A stretch of DNA of 64,000 nucleotides from Odontesthes bonariensis. Taxonomy: Eukaryota; Chordata; Actinopteri; Atheriniformes; Atherinopsidae. Below are positions 47,401 through 59,800 of the stretch, piece by piece. The first letter of the stretch is position 1, and each line of letters opens with the position of its first letter. The notes below the pieces were generated by a model, which saw only the letters and a list, made by a program, of their open reading frames with translations, was not told the origin of the DNA and did no database searches. The translations under genes were made by a program, and so were the position numbers. The stretch is from the NCBI RefSeq assembly GCF_027942865.1, contig NC_134510.1:26901209-26965208 (forward strand), written 5' to 3'.

Positions 47401-49485
47401 TCAGTAGCAGAATGAATATTTCAATATCAGTGTAAAATGACTAAACTCTAAGGAATGCATTTAATTTTATGGTCAAGTAAAAGTACATATGCATCATCAA
47501 AGATAAAAGATGTGTCGGATAAAAAAGAAAAAAAACATTCGATGGTTGCATTTTGTTCAGGTTTGGCTCAGTTAAAGTGGGTGGAAAATGTTTATATGCC
47601 AAGAGCTAATCTTAATAAAAAGTCGATGTTACATGAAAGTGAATTAGCAGTAAATATACAAGCACCCTGAAATGTTACAAAGGAGTACTGTTTGCCTACA
47701 TGTACATTTCAAATGAAGTATGCTTGTGCTAGAAATCATTTCTTGCAAAATCACACTTATATTGCATCAAGCAAATAATCAGTCAATAAATCATAAATCA
47801 TAAATTGTGTATATAAAGTGCCATCACATATGAATATGAGTGATCAAAAGTACTGAAGTAGAAGTACAAAAGTACCACCACTGATTGTATGGCAGGAAAA
47901 AGCTTCTGTATTTGATGGAGGCAGAGCTTAGTTAAATTCTTACATAAATATGCATAAAACAAGGGTTCAAAGTATAATATTTCTCTCTGAAGTTTTGTCA
48001 AGTAGAAGCTTGGAGCAGCAAAAACAGGAAAACCTGAATAAATGTGATGTATAATTACCATAAAATTGTACTCAAGCGCACAACTATACATGTGCTTGGT
48101 TAAGGAAAAACTTAATGAAGTGTGCTTGAGGTAAGGACTATTTATTATAGGTTCTCATTAAATCTGCAAAGCAAATAACAAGCTATTAGTTATGTAACAT
48201 TTTGTAAATGGAATACAAAATGGACAGAGTGAAAAGGGATTTGAAAGAAAAAAGAACAGTATGGAGGTTCAAAAGTACAAACACATGACTGAAATAAAAA
48301 TCTGCCCGTCCATCATCCTCTTAAGCTGTATTTGTTGTGTCTCGTGGTTGTTGTTCAGAGACACTCTCAGTGGATAGTTTCACTGAGCTAACCTAAAATG
48401 TGAGTTTAAGTGAATGTAATTTCACTGTTTTCTAAGCGGCAGATTCATTTTAGACATAAACGATCCTTCAAAAAGTTGAATAATTTTATACATCTTCAAA
48501 ATATCTATTGTTTTAAGGTGACAAATATTGTTCTAGAAGTGCTTGTATGCTTTATAAATCAGACCATCTCTGATGTATAAAATCTTTGGGTTTCTGTTGC
48601 TTGCAGCTGGTAAAGGTATTTCCACATGAAGCACAAACTGTTTTTCTTCTGTTCTCTTTTTTTTTTTTACCTGCAAGGACTGCTAAAAGAACAATCCTCT
48701 CCTTCACTTTTCTCTCATTTTGCTTTATTAAACAAGAGTAGAAACCATTGTCCTCCATTTTGGGGATGAAAAACAGAGAGAAATTCCCAGTGTCTTGAAA
48801 GTTACTGTCAGCCAATCGCATGGATGCCTTTGAGGCACTGCCAGAGAAGTTGTTCTTTTCACTGGCTGAGAGAACCAGTTTCCATTCATTGCCATGTAGC
48901 TTCTTCCAATTAATGGATATGTCACCTCTCATTGTTGTATCAGTACAGCCCAAAGTGGCAGGCGTGTTCTCCTCAACCACAACTGCATCATCCCAGCCTG
49001 AGGAAGAGAGGGTGGAAAGTTTGTCAGGGTGAAAGATGAATTCTTGGTGTGAGCCTGGAATGATGTCTTTACATTTTCAAAATTTGCAACAGTTTTGATG
49101 TCTGATTTTCATCCTGTGCTTCAGTTCTTTAAACACATTTTTCACATTTTTCACATTTTTCAACTTGGTCTTGGAATAATGCTCAGATACTTATTTTTCT
49201 GAAGACATTATGAACACAAATAACAAGTACAAGTTGTCCTTAACATAACACAATACAGGGAAATTTTATCAAATTGATCCACATGACTAAAGAACTTTCT
49301 TTATGCATAACTCATCATTTATGTGTATTAAGTGATGATACATAGATGTTTGTTGTTATAAAAGCAAGACGAGTTTTCGGTGTAGGAAAAATATGTTTAG
49401 AGAGAAGCATACCTTGCATGACAGTGTTGGAGGAATATACCACCACGGAAGAACCAAGAATGAAGGAGAGAAGAGCAGACTCCAT
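35386..49485 (-). CDS. Four-Ig-domain type I receptor with ITIM/ITAM-like tail
   Basis: Eleven exons join in frame to 526 aa: 49413-49485 (signal), 48671-48997 (D1), 47111-47374 (D2), 46763-46798 (hinge), 46150-46485 (D3), 39538-39792 (D4), 36639-36758 (membrane), 36370-36443, 36115-36141, 35709-35755 and 35386-35407. The extracellular and membrane exons are all phase 1, as is usual for Ig receptors. D1 and D3 look V-like (DNGFYSC, DGGVYAC), D2 and D4 C-like (DSGVYIC, GNYTC). D2 lacks the first Ig cysteine. The membrane helix is Leu/Val/Ala-rich (about residues 442-462). The tail has Tyr487 (IYENP, a Grb2-type YxN), Tyr503 (SVYMDL, ITIM-like) and Tyr515 (VYKEL); the last two form YxxL-x8-YxxL. 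The architecture recalls CD4/LAG3, but neither the Lck CxC nor the LAG3 KIEELE motif is present. It is inferred to be a leukocyte signalling receptor; I do not recognise the gene. Confidence 0.85.
41967..42363. mobile_element. Foldback/MITE element with ~80-bp inverted arms
   Basis: The left end is TAAAGGGATACTTTGCATCT; the right end is GGCGAACTATCCCTTTA. Inner parts such as CATCCCATACTAGCAATATC are repeated exactly in inverted order. GCT flanks both sides and may be a target duplication. It lies in the large intron between D3 and D4 of the receptor gene. Confidence 0.85.
43885..44200 (+). mobile_element. L2/Maui-type LINE 3' end
   Basis: A well-kept tail: TGTGTGGAGTTTGCATGTTC, CCGGCTTCCTCCCACTGTCC, GCTGGGATAGGCTCCAGCCC and AGAAAATGGATGGATGGATG at the end. 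Inserted in sense orientation relative to the window, antisense to the receptor gene. Confidence 0.85.
44396..44429. repeat. Poly(A) run joined to poly(G) run
   Basis: 23 A are followed directly by 11 G. Such junctions are unstable and error-prone in assembly. Confidence 0.85.
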
Positions 49486-49734
49486 CACACATTTAAAGAA
49501 AAAAACACCCGCACCGCACCAGCTGTCTCAACAAAACTGTGACCTTCTAAGTGTCCCTCTGAACACCAAGTATGATTCTGGATCCTGCTGTGTTACTGGT
49601 GTCCCTGACTGACATGTTAACAAATTTGCTGTACATCATTTAGCACAGCAGGATGTGGGGTAGCAAACACTGGTATAATCAACAGGAAAAGACTGTCATT
49701 ATTCCAGTGGTGCGTGTGTCTGTATGACACTGAT

Positions 49735-50660
49735 AAGCCACATTTCAAGTCAAAAGTTTACATGCAGTAAATATATACTGGAGGACTGTACAACATACAT
49801 ATTCAATTCAAAAAGCAGGAATTTGGTGCACACAATTTAGTTTATTCGGTTTGAATGTCTCCTGTTGGATGGAATGTCTTTGGCCAAGTTTCTTCTTTGA
49901 CAAATTCTTGATATTTCGGGATATTTGAGCACATTTTTACGCTAAATAGGGTTGAGGTCAGGATTTTGGGTAGGTCATTCAAAAAGCTTATTATCAACTT
50001 GTTTATCCGTTTCTTTTTCAACTTTTAAGTGTGTTTGAGGTTGTTATCCTATTGAAATACTCAACTATGTCCAAGTAGCAAATAAGCCCCATGTGATCCA
50101 TACATCATGGGCAAACTTAATCGTGCTCTCTAAAATTCCTCCTAGAGGGCTTTTTCTTTATTTCTATTCTTTTTCTTTTCATGTGGTCAGTTACTAACTA
50201 CTCAAAATGAAGAGAGCCAAAGCTTTTGGCCCTTTACTGGCCTCTAAGTCCATGGATGTGCAAAACGAAGTTGACATTAAACAATGTTCTTGCAACTTCC
50301 AGTTCAATGTCTTCTCACCTGAGGATGGTCTTCTTTCAGACCTTGACAAAGTGGCTATTCTCTTCCCATAACGTTATTCAGCTTACAGTTGTCTTGAAGT
50401 GATCTTGACCCTGTAGTCTTCAGCCATTTGGGGAAAAAAAAGATTTGTAATTAAAAAATGGAAGACTGGATCCAAAGATGAGAGTGTAATAAAAAGGTTT
50501 GATACAGATGGTTGGGCAGTAGAAACATACACAGAGGGTAGTGCAATAATGGTAGAAGTTTACAGTGTTTAGTTACTGGGCCCCTGAGAATTTTCACTCA
50601 TATTGTGTGTTGTCTAGTCTATCGAGTGCTGTCAAACAAATACTTTTGTGTTGACAAAAA
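49735..50660 (-). mobile_element. Degenerate Tc1-like transposon
   Basis: It opens with AGTCAAAAGTTTACATGCAG, like Tc1 ends. The antisense order of transposase-region phrases is kept (GGTTGAGGTCAGGATTTTGG, then GGTTGTTATCCTATTGAA). No open transposase remains. The right boundary is a guess. Confidence 0.55.
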
Positions 50661-53325
50661 AGAAAAAAGCTATGAACTGCAGTCAGTCATGATTTCTAAA
50701 GTTAAAGGGCCTTGGCAAGCTAAAAGACATTTTGCAACATTCATTGTCGTTGAATCAATAATTTAAGTGAGCTCACTGTGTATGTGAAATTTTGAACATG
50801 TTTTGATTTCAGAAAACCAAAACAAATGTGACCTTGTGCACGAAATTCTTGTTTCCTTTTTTCAAATGTTTTTTTTACGATTTATGTTGTCCACTCATCC
50901 ACATGTGCACATCCAACCGGAGAAAGACACGGACATTATGCTGGATCATAATGTTTTCCAACACTTTGAGGCTGAACTTTGAAGTTGAGCAAATCATGGC
51001 CGAAAAAGAACCTCTGACCCCCTTGAAAAAGCAATGAGCCATATCCTCATGTGTGCATCACAATGTGTGAAATAGAGAAAATGATAAATGCAACAGAGAG
51101 CAAGGAACTGATAGATGAAAAAGCAGAGAAATAAAGAGATTTTGGCTCGTGTGGGTGCACCGCAACCCCTAGGCTACATGTCTTTACATCCCATAAATGT
51201 CTTTAATTAAGCTAAAGGTATTATAAGCTCCTCTGAGCACTATTACAGATTTTTCCATAATTACCACTGGGTGATTGGGGGCGGTGAGGAGAGATAGAGA
51301 GAAAGTAGATGCGTATTGTGGATGTCTAATGACTGGGAAAGAGTAAAAAAAAAAAAAGGCAGAGCAGGAGGAAGGAAAAATGTGGAAGGAGAGGTGCTCA
51401 GGCAGAATGAGAAAACCCGCGGAGAAGAGAAGTGTGAGAGGCTGTTGCAGGGGAAGAGACACAGTGTGACTTCAAAGAAGCCTGTGGCTGCTGACACAGA
51501 GCGCGGTACTGATCTTGTGGCCCCTCCCCTATGGGTAAATAATCACCATAAGCCCTGGCTCTGTCTAATGAATCCACTGCCAATGAGCTAATATCTGTTA
51601 ACTATGCGCTTCATTATCACTGCCACAGACCCCCAGAGAGCATGAGGATGGATAACCAGCAGCAAGGAGTGAAGGACGAGTGGACGAGGGAAATTGAATG
51701 ACATGGAAAGAGGGAAAGGAAGAGGGCGGGAAGAAAGGACGTGTAAATGAAGTGAAGGTGTATGGGGTGTAATGTGAGGCACAGTATGGGTAAAATGGGT
51801 AGTAGCAGGAAAGTAGAAGATGTGAAGGTCGATTTGGTATGGGTATGAAAAATGGAGTGTGTGAAGAAAAGGGATTGAAATCCTCCATTTTGGTGGCAGC
51901 TTTCTTTAAAGCGCCTTATTCTACTATGAAGGCATACGGTTTAGTGGTAAAAAGTGGTAGGATGGGTGGTCCCTGCACACTTTTCTGTAAATGTGTTAGA
52001 CCTCAAGCAATTCAGCTGCAGTGCCAGAAGGCTGCAGTAAATTTAGATTTTCTCATTCAAAATGTGTTAGCCATTTCAAACACACAGCTGTTTAGTTTGA
52101 ATGGCAGCTGGCTCACAGTCTTTAAGTTTACATTGAGCAAGGAGTGGAAAGCAAACATTACCCTCCTTTCTCTTTGTCAAGCACAGAAGTCCAGAAAAAG
52201 AATATAACATGCTTTTTTTTTGGTGTGCAGAGCTTTGTGTGACCTCTAATTAATATCAGTCTTCAGAATTTACTCCTTAGAGATATGAAGTCAGGAAACA
52301 AGAGGCAGACACTGGAAGAGAATTGAGAAGGGGAACCGAACATAAGGAACAGACAGCATGGTTTAGACAGCACGACTTATGGAGATGTAATTACATTGGC
52401 TGTGAAACACTTGGGTATAGGGATTAGACCTAAACCAGATAATGCCTTTGCTATGCTAGTATGCATCCTGCTTCACAGAAAAATAGGGCAAAATGAATTG
52501 GAAGTTATACTGCAGGAGGAGAAGAAAGGAAGAAAAAAAAGATCTCATCAGCATCAGTTTGCTAGAGTCGGCAAATAGATGCATGAGAGAGAAGCTGTTT
52601 GCTTTTGATTTGCTTTTGCTGACTGCCCCTGGATTTGTTTTTTGAGATTCGATTATGAATGTTCATTGATTCTGGCATCTACTTTGCCGCAAATTACATG
52701 AGAAATCTGGCGCCTGTGTGCAGAAACAAACAGCAGGGGGCGCACGAATCATCCGCTTCCACGTACATCCACACCAATGTTGGATGTACTGTACAGGGGC
52801 CAATTCATGCTTTCTCCCAATGGTGAATGTCGTCCTTTTGTTTATAATATTTACATAACTGGTGTCTGTATGTGCCGCTTTGACTTAAAATGAGGCAAGG
52901 TGAAGTGAAGCAATGTCTATTATGGATGACTCCAGTGTTAAAACACGTCTGCATGTATATAATGAAAAATACATCTTCATGCTTATGCGTAATTTGGATT
53001 TCAAATGACAGTCAGAAAAGTTTCCTTCAAATCAAAGTGAATTTACTGCCCTGCACACACGAGCTCTACTTGTCTCCTGGTCTTGGAAGAGGGATCCCTC
53101 TTCTGCTGCGTTCTCTGTGGAGCTCATTCTCATCTGTTGTATGCTGAACAGATTGTAAAACCGCACGAGACCAATCTAAATCATATTTGGCTGCAAAAAT
53201 AATCGCAACTCTCCTTAATTTAACATCTGCTGTGCAGTTGAGGCGCTATCCAGGCGCAAGTTGTGTCATCTAGCTGGAGAAAAACAGAATGCTTGTTGTG
53301 ACTTCAACAAGTTGCTCCTGTGAGC
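50661..53325. other. Intergenic spacer between two divergent genes
   Basis: The receptor gene leaves to the left and the 53781 gene to the right. No coding exon is visible. Purine-rich low-complexity stretches lie at 51260-51760, and a CTCF-like site is at 52730-52744. Confidence 0.5.
52730..52744 (+). promoter_or_regulatory. CTCF-like core site
   Basis: ACAGCAGGGGGCGCA matches the vertebrate CTCF core (CC-A-G/C-C/T-AG-G/A-G/T-GGC-A/G) except at its first positions. It sits between the two divergent genes. Confidence 0.5.
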
Positions 53326-53326
53326 G

Positions 53327-53341
53327 CCCCCCCCCCCCCCC
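53327..53341. repeat. Poly(C) tract
   Basis: 15 consecutive C, just upstream of the inverted CCAAT box of the next gene. Confidence 0.9.
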
Positions 53342-53780
53342 GCTGCTCCTGCCTAATTGGTTTGTGGGACTGGAACGCCTCTCCCGATGACATCACAGAG
53401 ACAAGTCGCTCACAGCCGGACAGCCGCGCTCTCTCATACACGCAAAACTAGTTGGAGCAGAGAGACGGCGGGAGCACTTCATTACATCCAGAGCACCAGC
53501 TGGGGAAATATTCACCTGTGCGCTGGCCGGACGAATTCACGAGGATTTTTCATTAATTTAACCACAAATCGCCTTAAAAGCGAAACGAGGGACTCTTTAA
53601 AAACAACAATCTCTGTTGGACCCCCTCGTCTGTCCTGAAGCTGAACTAGTTTTTTATTTTAATTATTATATTTTTTTTTGCCTTGAATGAGTGACACTTT
53701 AAAAGGAATCTGAGTCGGTGTTGCTTCTATTTGTCATATAATTCGGAGAGACTGCGTCCCAGGTTTCACAGAGGAGCATA
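53342..53780 (+). promoter_or_regulatory. Promoter and 5' UTR of the gene starting at 53781
   Basis: A CG-richer stretch than its surroundings, with an inverted CCAAT (ATTGG, 53356-53360) and no TATA box. A long 5' UTR is suggested because no acceptor-like site is obvious before the ATG. Confidence 0.45.
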
Positions 53781-53868
53781 ATGGCGAGACATGACGCCCG
53801 AAATTGGTCCGACTACACAAAACTAACCGGACTACTCTGCCTTGTTGCGTCGATACTTCTCCAACACG
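53781..53868 (+). CDS. First coding exon (signal peptide) of an unidentified gene
   Basis: ATG follows GAGCATA and opens 29 codons that end, in phase 1, at the strong donor CACG/GTAAGA. The sequence MARHDARNWSDY is followed by a hydrophobic core (LTGLLCLVASILLQHG), which fits a signal peptide. A signal exon ending in phase 1 before a very long intron is typical of Ig-superfamily adhesion molecules and other ectodomain proteins, but no family can be named from this exon alone. The rest of the gene lies beyond the window. Confidence 0.65.
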
Positions 53869-56800
53869 GTAAGAAATCACGACTTCTTAAAGTGTTTTGT
53901 AGTGTCCACCTATTTTCCACCTCAACGTTACCTTTAGTTTCTTGTCGGAGCTGAAAAAAAAAAAGATATCATGGAAAACAAATTTAAACCTGACTATTAG
54001 GCTACTCGTCCGGGGGTTTACATTTCCAACCTCACTGTTCTTTTAGGCTTTTACCTTTTAGAATAAATGCAAAAGTTTTTATTTGCTTCACGTCAGATGA
54101 GGTGTAGAAACTTCATTCCCTTCCGGATTCTTCCTGAGTTTTCGGTCACCGCTCTTTGACCTGAGTTTCGGTGGTGATTCAACGCCATCTTTAGTTTCCC
54201 TAAGGTGTGGCTCTGGCAGCAGGTGTATCGATGACGTGCCTTTGAAAGCATTTAACTTGTAAGTTAGTCTTTTCTCTTTCCCAACCCATCTTCTCATCAG
54301 CACGCACCGTTCATTTTCTCCCCTCTTTCCGCACATCTATGAGTCGCAGCCCTGTTGTTTAAGAAGGAGACAGCCTAAATGTACACAGATGCAGTAACGA
54401 TAACAAACTTATGTTCGAGGTCTGTGTACTGAGGACAAATCCTTCAACCACAGCCTGGATTTGTTTAGAAACTTATGCGCAACATCGTTCAGTGATATAC
54501 TTCTGTAAATGTGTGACCATTACTTTAAAGTGTCAGAGCCCTCCTGCTCTTTGGCTTTACATGAATTATGTAGTTGTTTTCCTGTCTACTTGAGCTCAGG
54601 TAACCCACAGGTGCCGTGACCATAGCCCTGCACCCCCCTGTCCAAAAAGAGGGGAAATATTCCTGGCATGCTGTTAACCCATTAACATATTCGTGAATGG
54701 CATGAAACCAGTTCACCATTTTCTTTGCTTTGCCTCGCTAGGCCAGCTATTTGTTTTGTGCTGTAATTGGGGCAAGAATGTAGGACTAGATCTAACGTGC
54801 TGGCACAGCTACAGTACATTTGTTTCTCAGCAATGTGGTTGATTATGGTGTCGTTTTTAATCTGAACTCATGAGCACAGTCACTCTTGAGTTATTCATGC
54901 AATGCACAGGTTTAGTCCAATTTGATTTAACAGCACATGAAGTGCTCTTAGTGAAGAGAGGGAAGCGTGTGTGTAGGGGGAAACAAAACAAAAGGTTTAA
55001 CATATTTATGAGTTAGGAGGGACAGAAGGCTCAGCCAGGAAAGCTAAAGCGCTGTTTAAAAAAAAAAAATGCAATTTTTTTTTTTTTTTTTGGTTTGTTT
55101 TTCTTGTAAGTGAAACTATGACCTGGCTTTGAGGTTATTATTAAACTGTGCAACTTCAGCAGCAACAGCTCTGGAACTGAAACTTTTCATTTGTCTACCT
55201 TGCAATTTTCCTTTTTTTCCTCTTTAACTTTGACAATAACTGCTAACTTCAGTCTAAGTGGAGGAGAGATGATTTAATTCTCTGTGCAGTTTTCAGTTCA
55301 ATATGGCCCAGGTTTTAATGAAAAATCCAATATTGAGTTTGATGGGTTTTTAATTAAGGTTGGCTTCTGTAATAATTCTGTTTTATTTATATTTAATATA
55401 TGTATACCTTAATCAAAGCAGGCAGGTGGGCTGCCAGTTTAGGCTCTGTAATTACACTGTAATACCACCCCCCAGCCTCTACTCCCAAGGGTTTGAAGCG
55501 ACCGTGGATGCGGGTCAGAAAGGCTTGGCCCATTACCATGGCGATGTTTTTATTGGAAGAAGGGTGGGCTTGCATGGGGGGGGGGGGGGGGGTATGACGC
55601 TATGGCAGCATTGTCTTTATGGCTGAGTAAGCTGCATGTGTGCAGGGGGTGGCTGGCTGCCTGAGAAACTGGTGGACATGCAGGGTCAGAGTTGGGGGAA
55701 GAGGCTGCCTCCTTCTCTGCTCACATGTAAGCCAATGTTTTCTGTTGTGTACCTGAAAGCCCGCAGCAGAGCTCCTTCATATGCAGAGCGACCCTTGATG
55801 ACTCTCATCAGTTTTGAGGAAACAGGTGTCGTTTTTTCGGCAGCCTGCTGCTTTGCGTGAGGCTGTGGCTGAGTTTCTGGATTGGCTGGAAAACTCAACA
55901 GGCAGAAACTGATTAAGACAGGCGACGCCCCACCTCCCCTCCTTCTCACCCACTCCTTGAAACCTCCTCGTCTCCCGCCAACCCTTGCTCCCTCCCCCAC
56001 CATTGTGGAATACATACAAGGGCCTTGTTCTCCTCTTTTCTTTCTTTTCCTTTCTTGTTTATATGTCTTCAATTCTCTCCTGTCCGATGCCATTGTTTGA
56101 GTGATGGTAGTCATGGGGTCATTTGAAAAGCTTCCCTCCCCCTTTCTCTTTGGACTCAAGGCTGTCCAGTTTATGACGGGAGCAGCATGCGATGCAGACA
56201 GACAGGAGATATAAACCACATGTGACCTCCCTCTGCTCTGTCACCAGGGCTGTAGGATTTATCGTCGTTGTTGAAATTGTTTTTTTTCCATCCCACACGC
56301 ATAGCAGCTAATATTGCAAATCTTGAAAATGTTCTGAGAGTTCCACCATTTTCACAAGTCGTTTCAACATAACCTGCCCTCCCACACATGCATTTATGGC
56401 ATAGATACTCAGCGACTGTTACGCAGGGATGTTTCTTTTGGCAGTCTTTTGTGTGCCATAGCTCAAACTATTAGGTCTAACTATTTCCCTCCGAATGGTG
56501 TGAACAGTGTAGTCCTGCCAAGCCTGGGACCATTCATCACGGCAACAGAAAAAGAGCACTGCACTCTGTCCATTAAGGGGAATATAATTGATCGATCATG
56601 AGTTTATTTTTCTTGTCCCTAATAGAAAAAGGAAAAAGAAAGTCCTTAGTATCTCATTAGTCCCAGAGGAGCGAGGGGTCTCGGTCTCGGTTTGGATTTT
56701 TGAGTTAATGGCTGTCATGGTTTGGTTCTATCATTATGTAAATGAGCTGTCCTCGCCCCTTTGCACCAGCCCTGTAAATGTCAGGAGGATTTTGAAAAGG

Positions 56801-59800
56801 TCGGGAGTGTGTGTCTATACGTGTGTAAGAAAGTCTTGTTTCAGCCGTGATATGTGCTAGTACATACACTCACAGGTACTAAAGGGGCTTTCCTGTTAAA
56901 ATGAACATTAATAACATCCTTCTTCTCCTTATAATCACCATTAAAAGTCTGTTGATACAGATATAAAAGTGTGCTTGAATTTATGGCTTAATGGAGACGT
57001 GCGAGTGATGCTGAGCTTTTGTGTGTATCTTTCTGCGCGTGGAGGCTCTGTTGCAAATGTGGACCCATTAATTTTAAATAACAAAATTGTCACACCTTTG
57101 AATAAAATATTTAGCATTTCACCAAACGAGTCTATTGATTTGGACAGCTTTCTACTGTTCATCAGGTATGTTATTGTAAAATGGGATTTCAGCATAGTGG
57201 CAATATTAAGAAGAATCTCATTTAACAATAAACCAGTGATGGATGGAGAGCTTTTTAACTGAGGTGTGGAAAACATTTTACCACAAGGCCCTTTTCATTT
57301 TAAAGCCTTGTTACATAGAAGCTCTGTTCATTAATGTTGATATTCAGCATCTCAGAGGACTTCAGATGTATAGATATTTTGATAAATTAGTTTTAGTGAA
57401 GTTACTTTGTTCTGTAGACTATTCATTACCACTGACCAGAAACACAAAAGATCCATCAAGTTTATTGTTAACTTGGCAGATATTATTAGGTTGGATGGAT
57501 GAATCGGAAGAGAGGGAGGTCGATGAGCACGAGCCAGTGCATCTACTGCATTTTTAGCCATGTATTGGACCACAAATACAATTGCGTACACACACAGTTA
57601 CACATACAGCTGGTGATGAATAAGGGCAGTAACCTGAGGCTGTGCTATAAGTCAGCTGACATTCCAATAATAGGGAGGTGTCACATCGCAAGATGACAGC
57701 GCGCATTTGTGTTACCGTTGCTTTATTCAGGCTTAATATCTGAGGGCATTTTTTTCTTTTTTCTTTTTTACCATTCCCTGGTTATTCACTTGATTCCGAA
57801 AGGAGTGTCTTCTCCAACTTTTAATAATGAAAGGCTTTTCTGCCTTAAGAAAACCAAAGCCAGTGGCTCAGTGACAGATCTGTGTTCTTATCAGAGCGTC
57901 CCTCCCTCTTGCCCTCTGCCTGCCTGTACATGCTGGCTGGATGGTGACCTGTGTTGAGGTCACACTGAGAGCCCCCCACTGGGATGTTTGTGTTCGGCTT
58001 CCAGTGTTGCCAGACTGTTGGAGCTAGTCCCATCTGATACAAAAGAAAATTAGCAGAAATCCTCCTCTTAGAAGGAATGCCAAACAATAATATGAAGGGG
58101 GCAGCTGAGGGATTTCCAAAAAAATGTGACTGCGGTTGGGTTGATGCTTCTCTTGGCAGAGATTTGGGGTTAAACGGCTATCTACATCAAATGCGTACGC
58201 TCACACGCTGATAAAGGTTGACTGAAAGAGACCATTCCATAATGTACTCTCACCACCCACATCTTTGTAGATAATGCAGAGTTTTAAGACTGCATGGTTT
58301 GCCAGAGCTTATCTTACAGTGCTGTTATGTATGTGGCTCACTTTATTTTTCAGTCACACAAAAATTTCCACACTATTAGTCAAGAAGGCTTCTGCCAAGT
58401 CTGCATTTTGCTATCTACATGTTCCTAACTAACACCAGATGAAATTTAGGGAGATGCAGGTCAAACCTATTCCGACTCAGCCAATGTGGAGAATGAGCAG
58501 TAATTCCAAAATTGAAAGACCATTGAAAGGCAGCCAAACTCTTTAAAATAGAATCCGATGAATTAACTAGACTTGGGAGATGGGTGTCTCTGACCCAGCT
58601 GTAAAGTCACTGGCGAGTAGGGGTTGAGGATGTCGACATTTACAAATTCCTCACCGCAGTGTTTGGCAGGAGAACTCGAAGGAGGATTTCAGGAAACTGC
58701 GAGAGGGAGTGAACCATGGAGGGTAAGAATTATCAGCTCATTTGTAATTTAGTCGTACCTTCCTCCCCTCATTTTCTCTGTCACTTAAAGCATCTGACAC
58801 ACATTTAATTGGCAGAGAGGTTCCATTGCAGACAGGAAAAGACTGCTTGCACTAACCTTTTTCTTTTTATTACTGTTACTTGGCCTTTACCCTCTTTGTC
58901 ATCTTTCTTCTGTCTTTTCACATTCCTTTATTTCTGAAATCCTCCCTTCAGTGCAGTCAGCAGATTTCTGTTCAACTAAGCACTGAGGCCCTTGACTGTG
59001 TCCTCCTTGGTGTGTCCCCATACAGAGCTGCTCATTAGCAGTCACCTTAATGTATCTAAATGTAGTTTGCCAGGTGGAAGGTGGTTTGTGTTATTGATCT
59101 GGTCTCGAATGGTGGATGATGCAGTGCCCTTATGTGATATTGAAAACATTTAGGGCTTGCACCGTCGACGTGACAGCACCATGAAACGTCTCTCTTCCTC
59201 TCCTCCTCTACTAATCCCTCCCTGCGTCCTTTCTGCCTCCAGTTTGTGAAATGTTGAGCTAGTTTTGCCGTCACTGCGGCTCCCGTGGCTCTTTTCACAC
59301 ATTTCACTTCTGTCAGTACACCTTTGCACACCGCCATGAATACACACAAACACAAACGTGCTGCATCTTCATCAAATCTGACTTTGACAAGGTCATGTCC
59401 AATTCGCACTTACGTGAAGTAGTGGACAGGTAGGCTATGGGAGGAAATTGAATTTGGCGTGATAGGTCTTTCCAGGGTTTTGGGAGCTGGATAGAGACAA
59501 GTGCACCTCAAAAACCTCATGCACACAGACTACTTTCAATTTGGTCAGCTTTCCTGGTGATACCGGGAAACTTATCCGAGAAAAAGGGTGAAATTGCACA
59601 CTGTTATGTGAACATGTTTTTCTACACTGATACAATCTCAGGAATGTGAGATAAGAAAACTGATTATGTAATTGCTGAGATGGTGCATAACAGGTTTAAT
59701 TTATTATGAAGGCATGTAGGGAGTGTTCTTGAGTTTCGCAAGACGAGCAGTGTTGTTACGATCCTACTACTCCATCTTGGCATGATATCTTCTGTCACTT

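Noticed and set aside
35386-49485. Calling the receptor cd4 or lag3
   Set aside because: The domain order fits, but the hallmark tail motifs are absent and the gene neighbours differ from the CD4/LAG3 locus.
55686-56219. 177-codon open frame on the minus strand
   Set aside because: Arg/Gly/Glu-rich low complexity, no splice or family support, inside a long intron.
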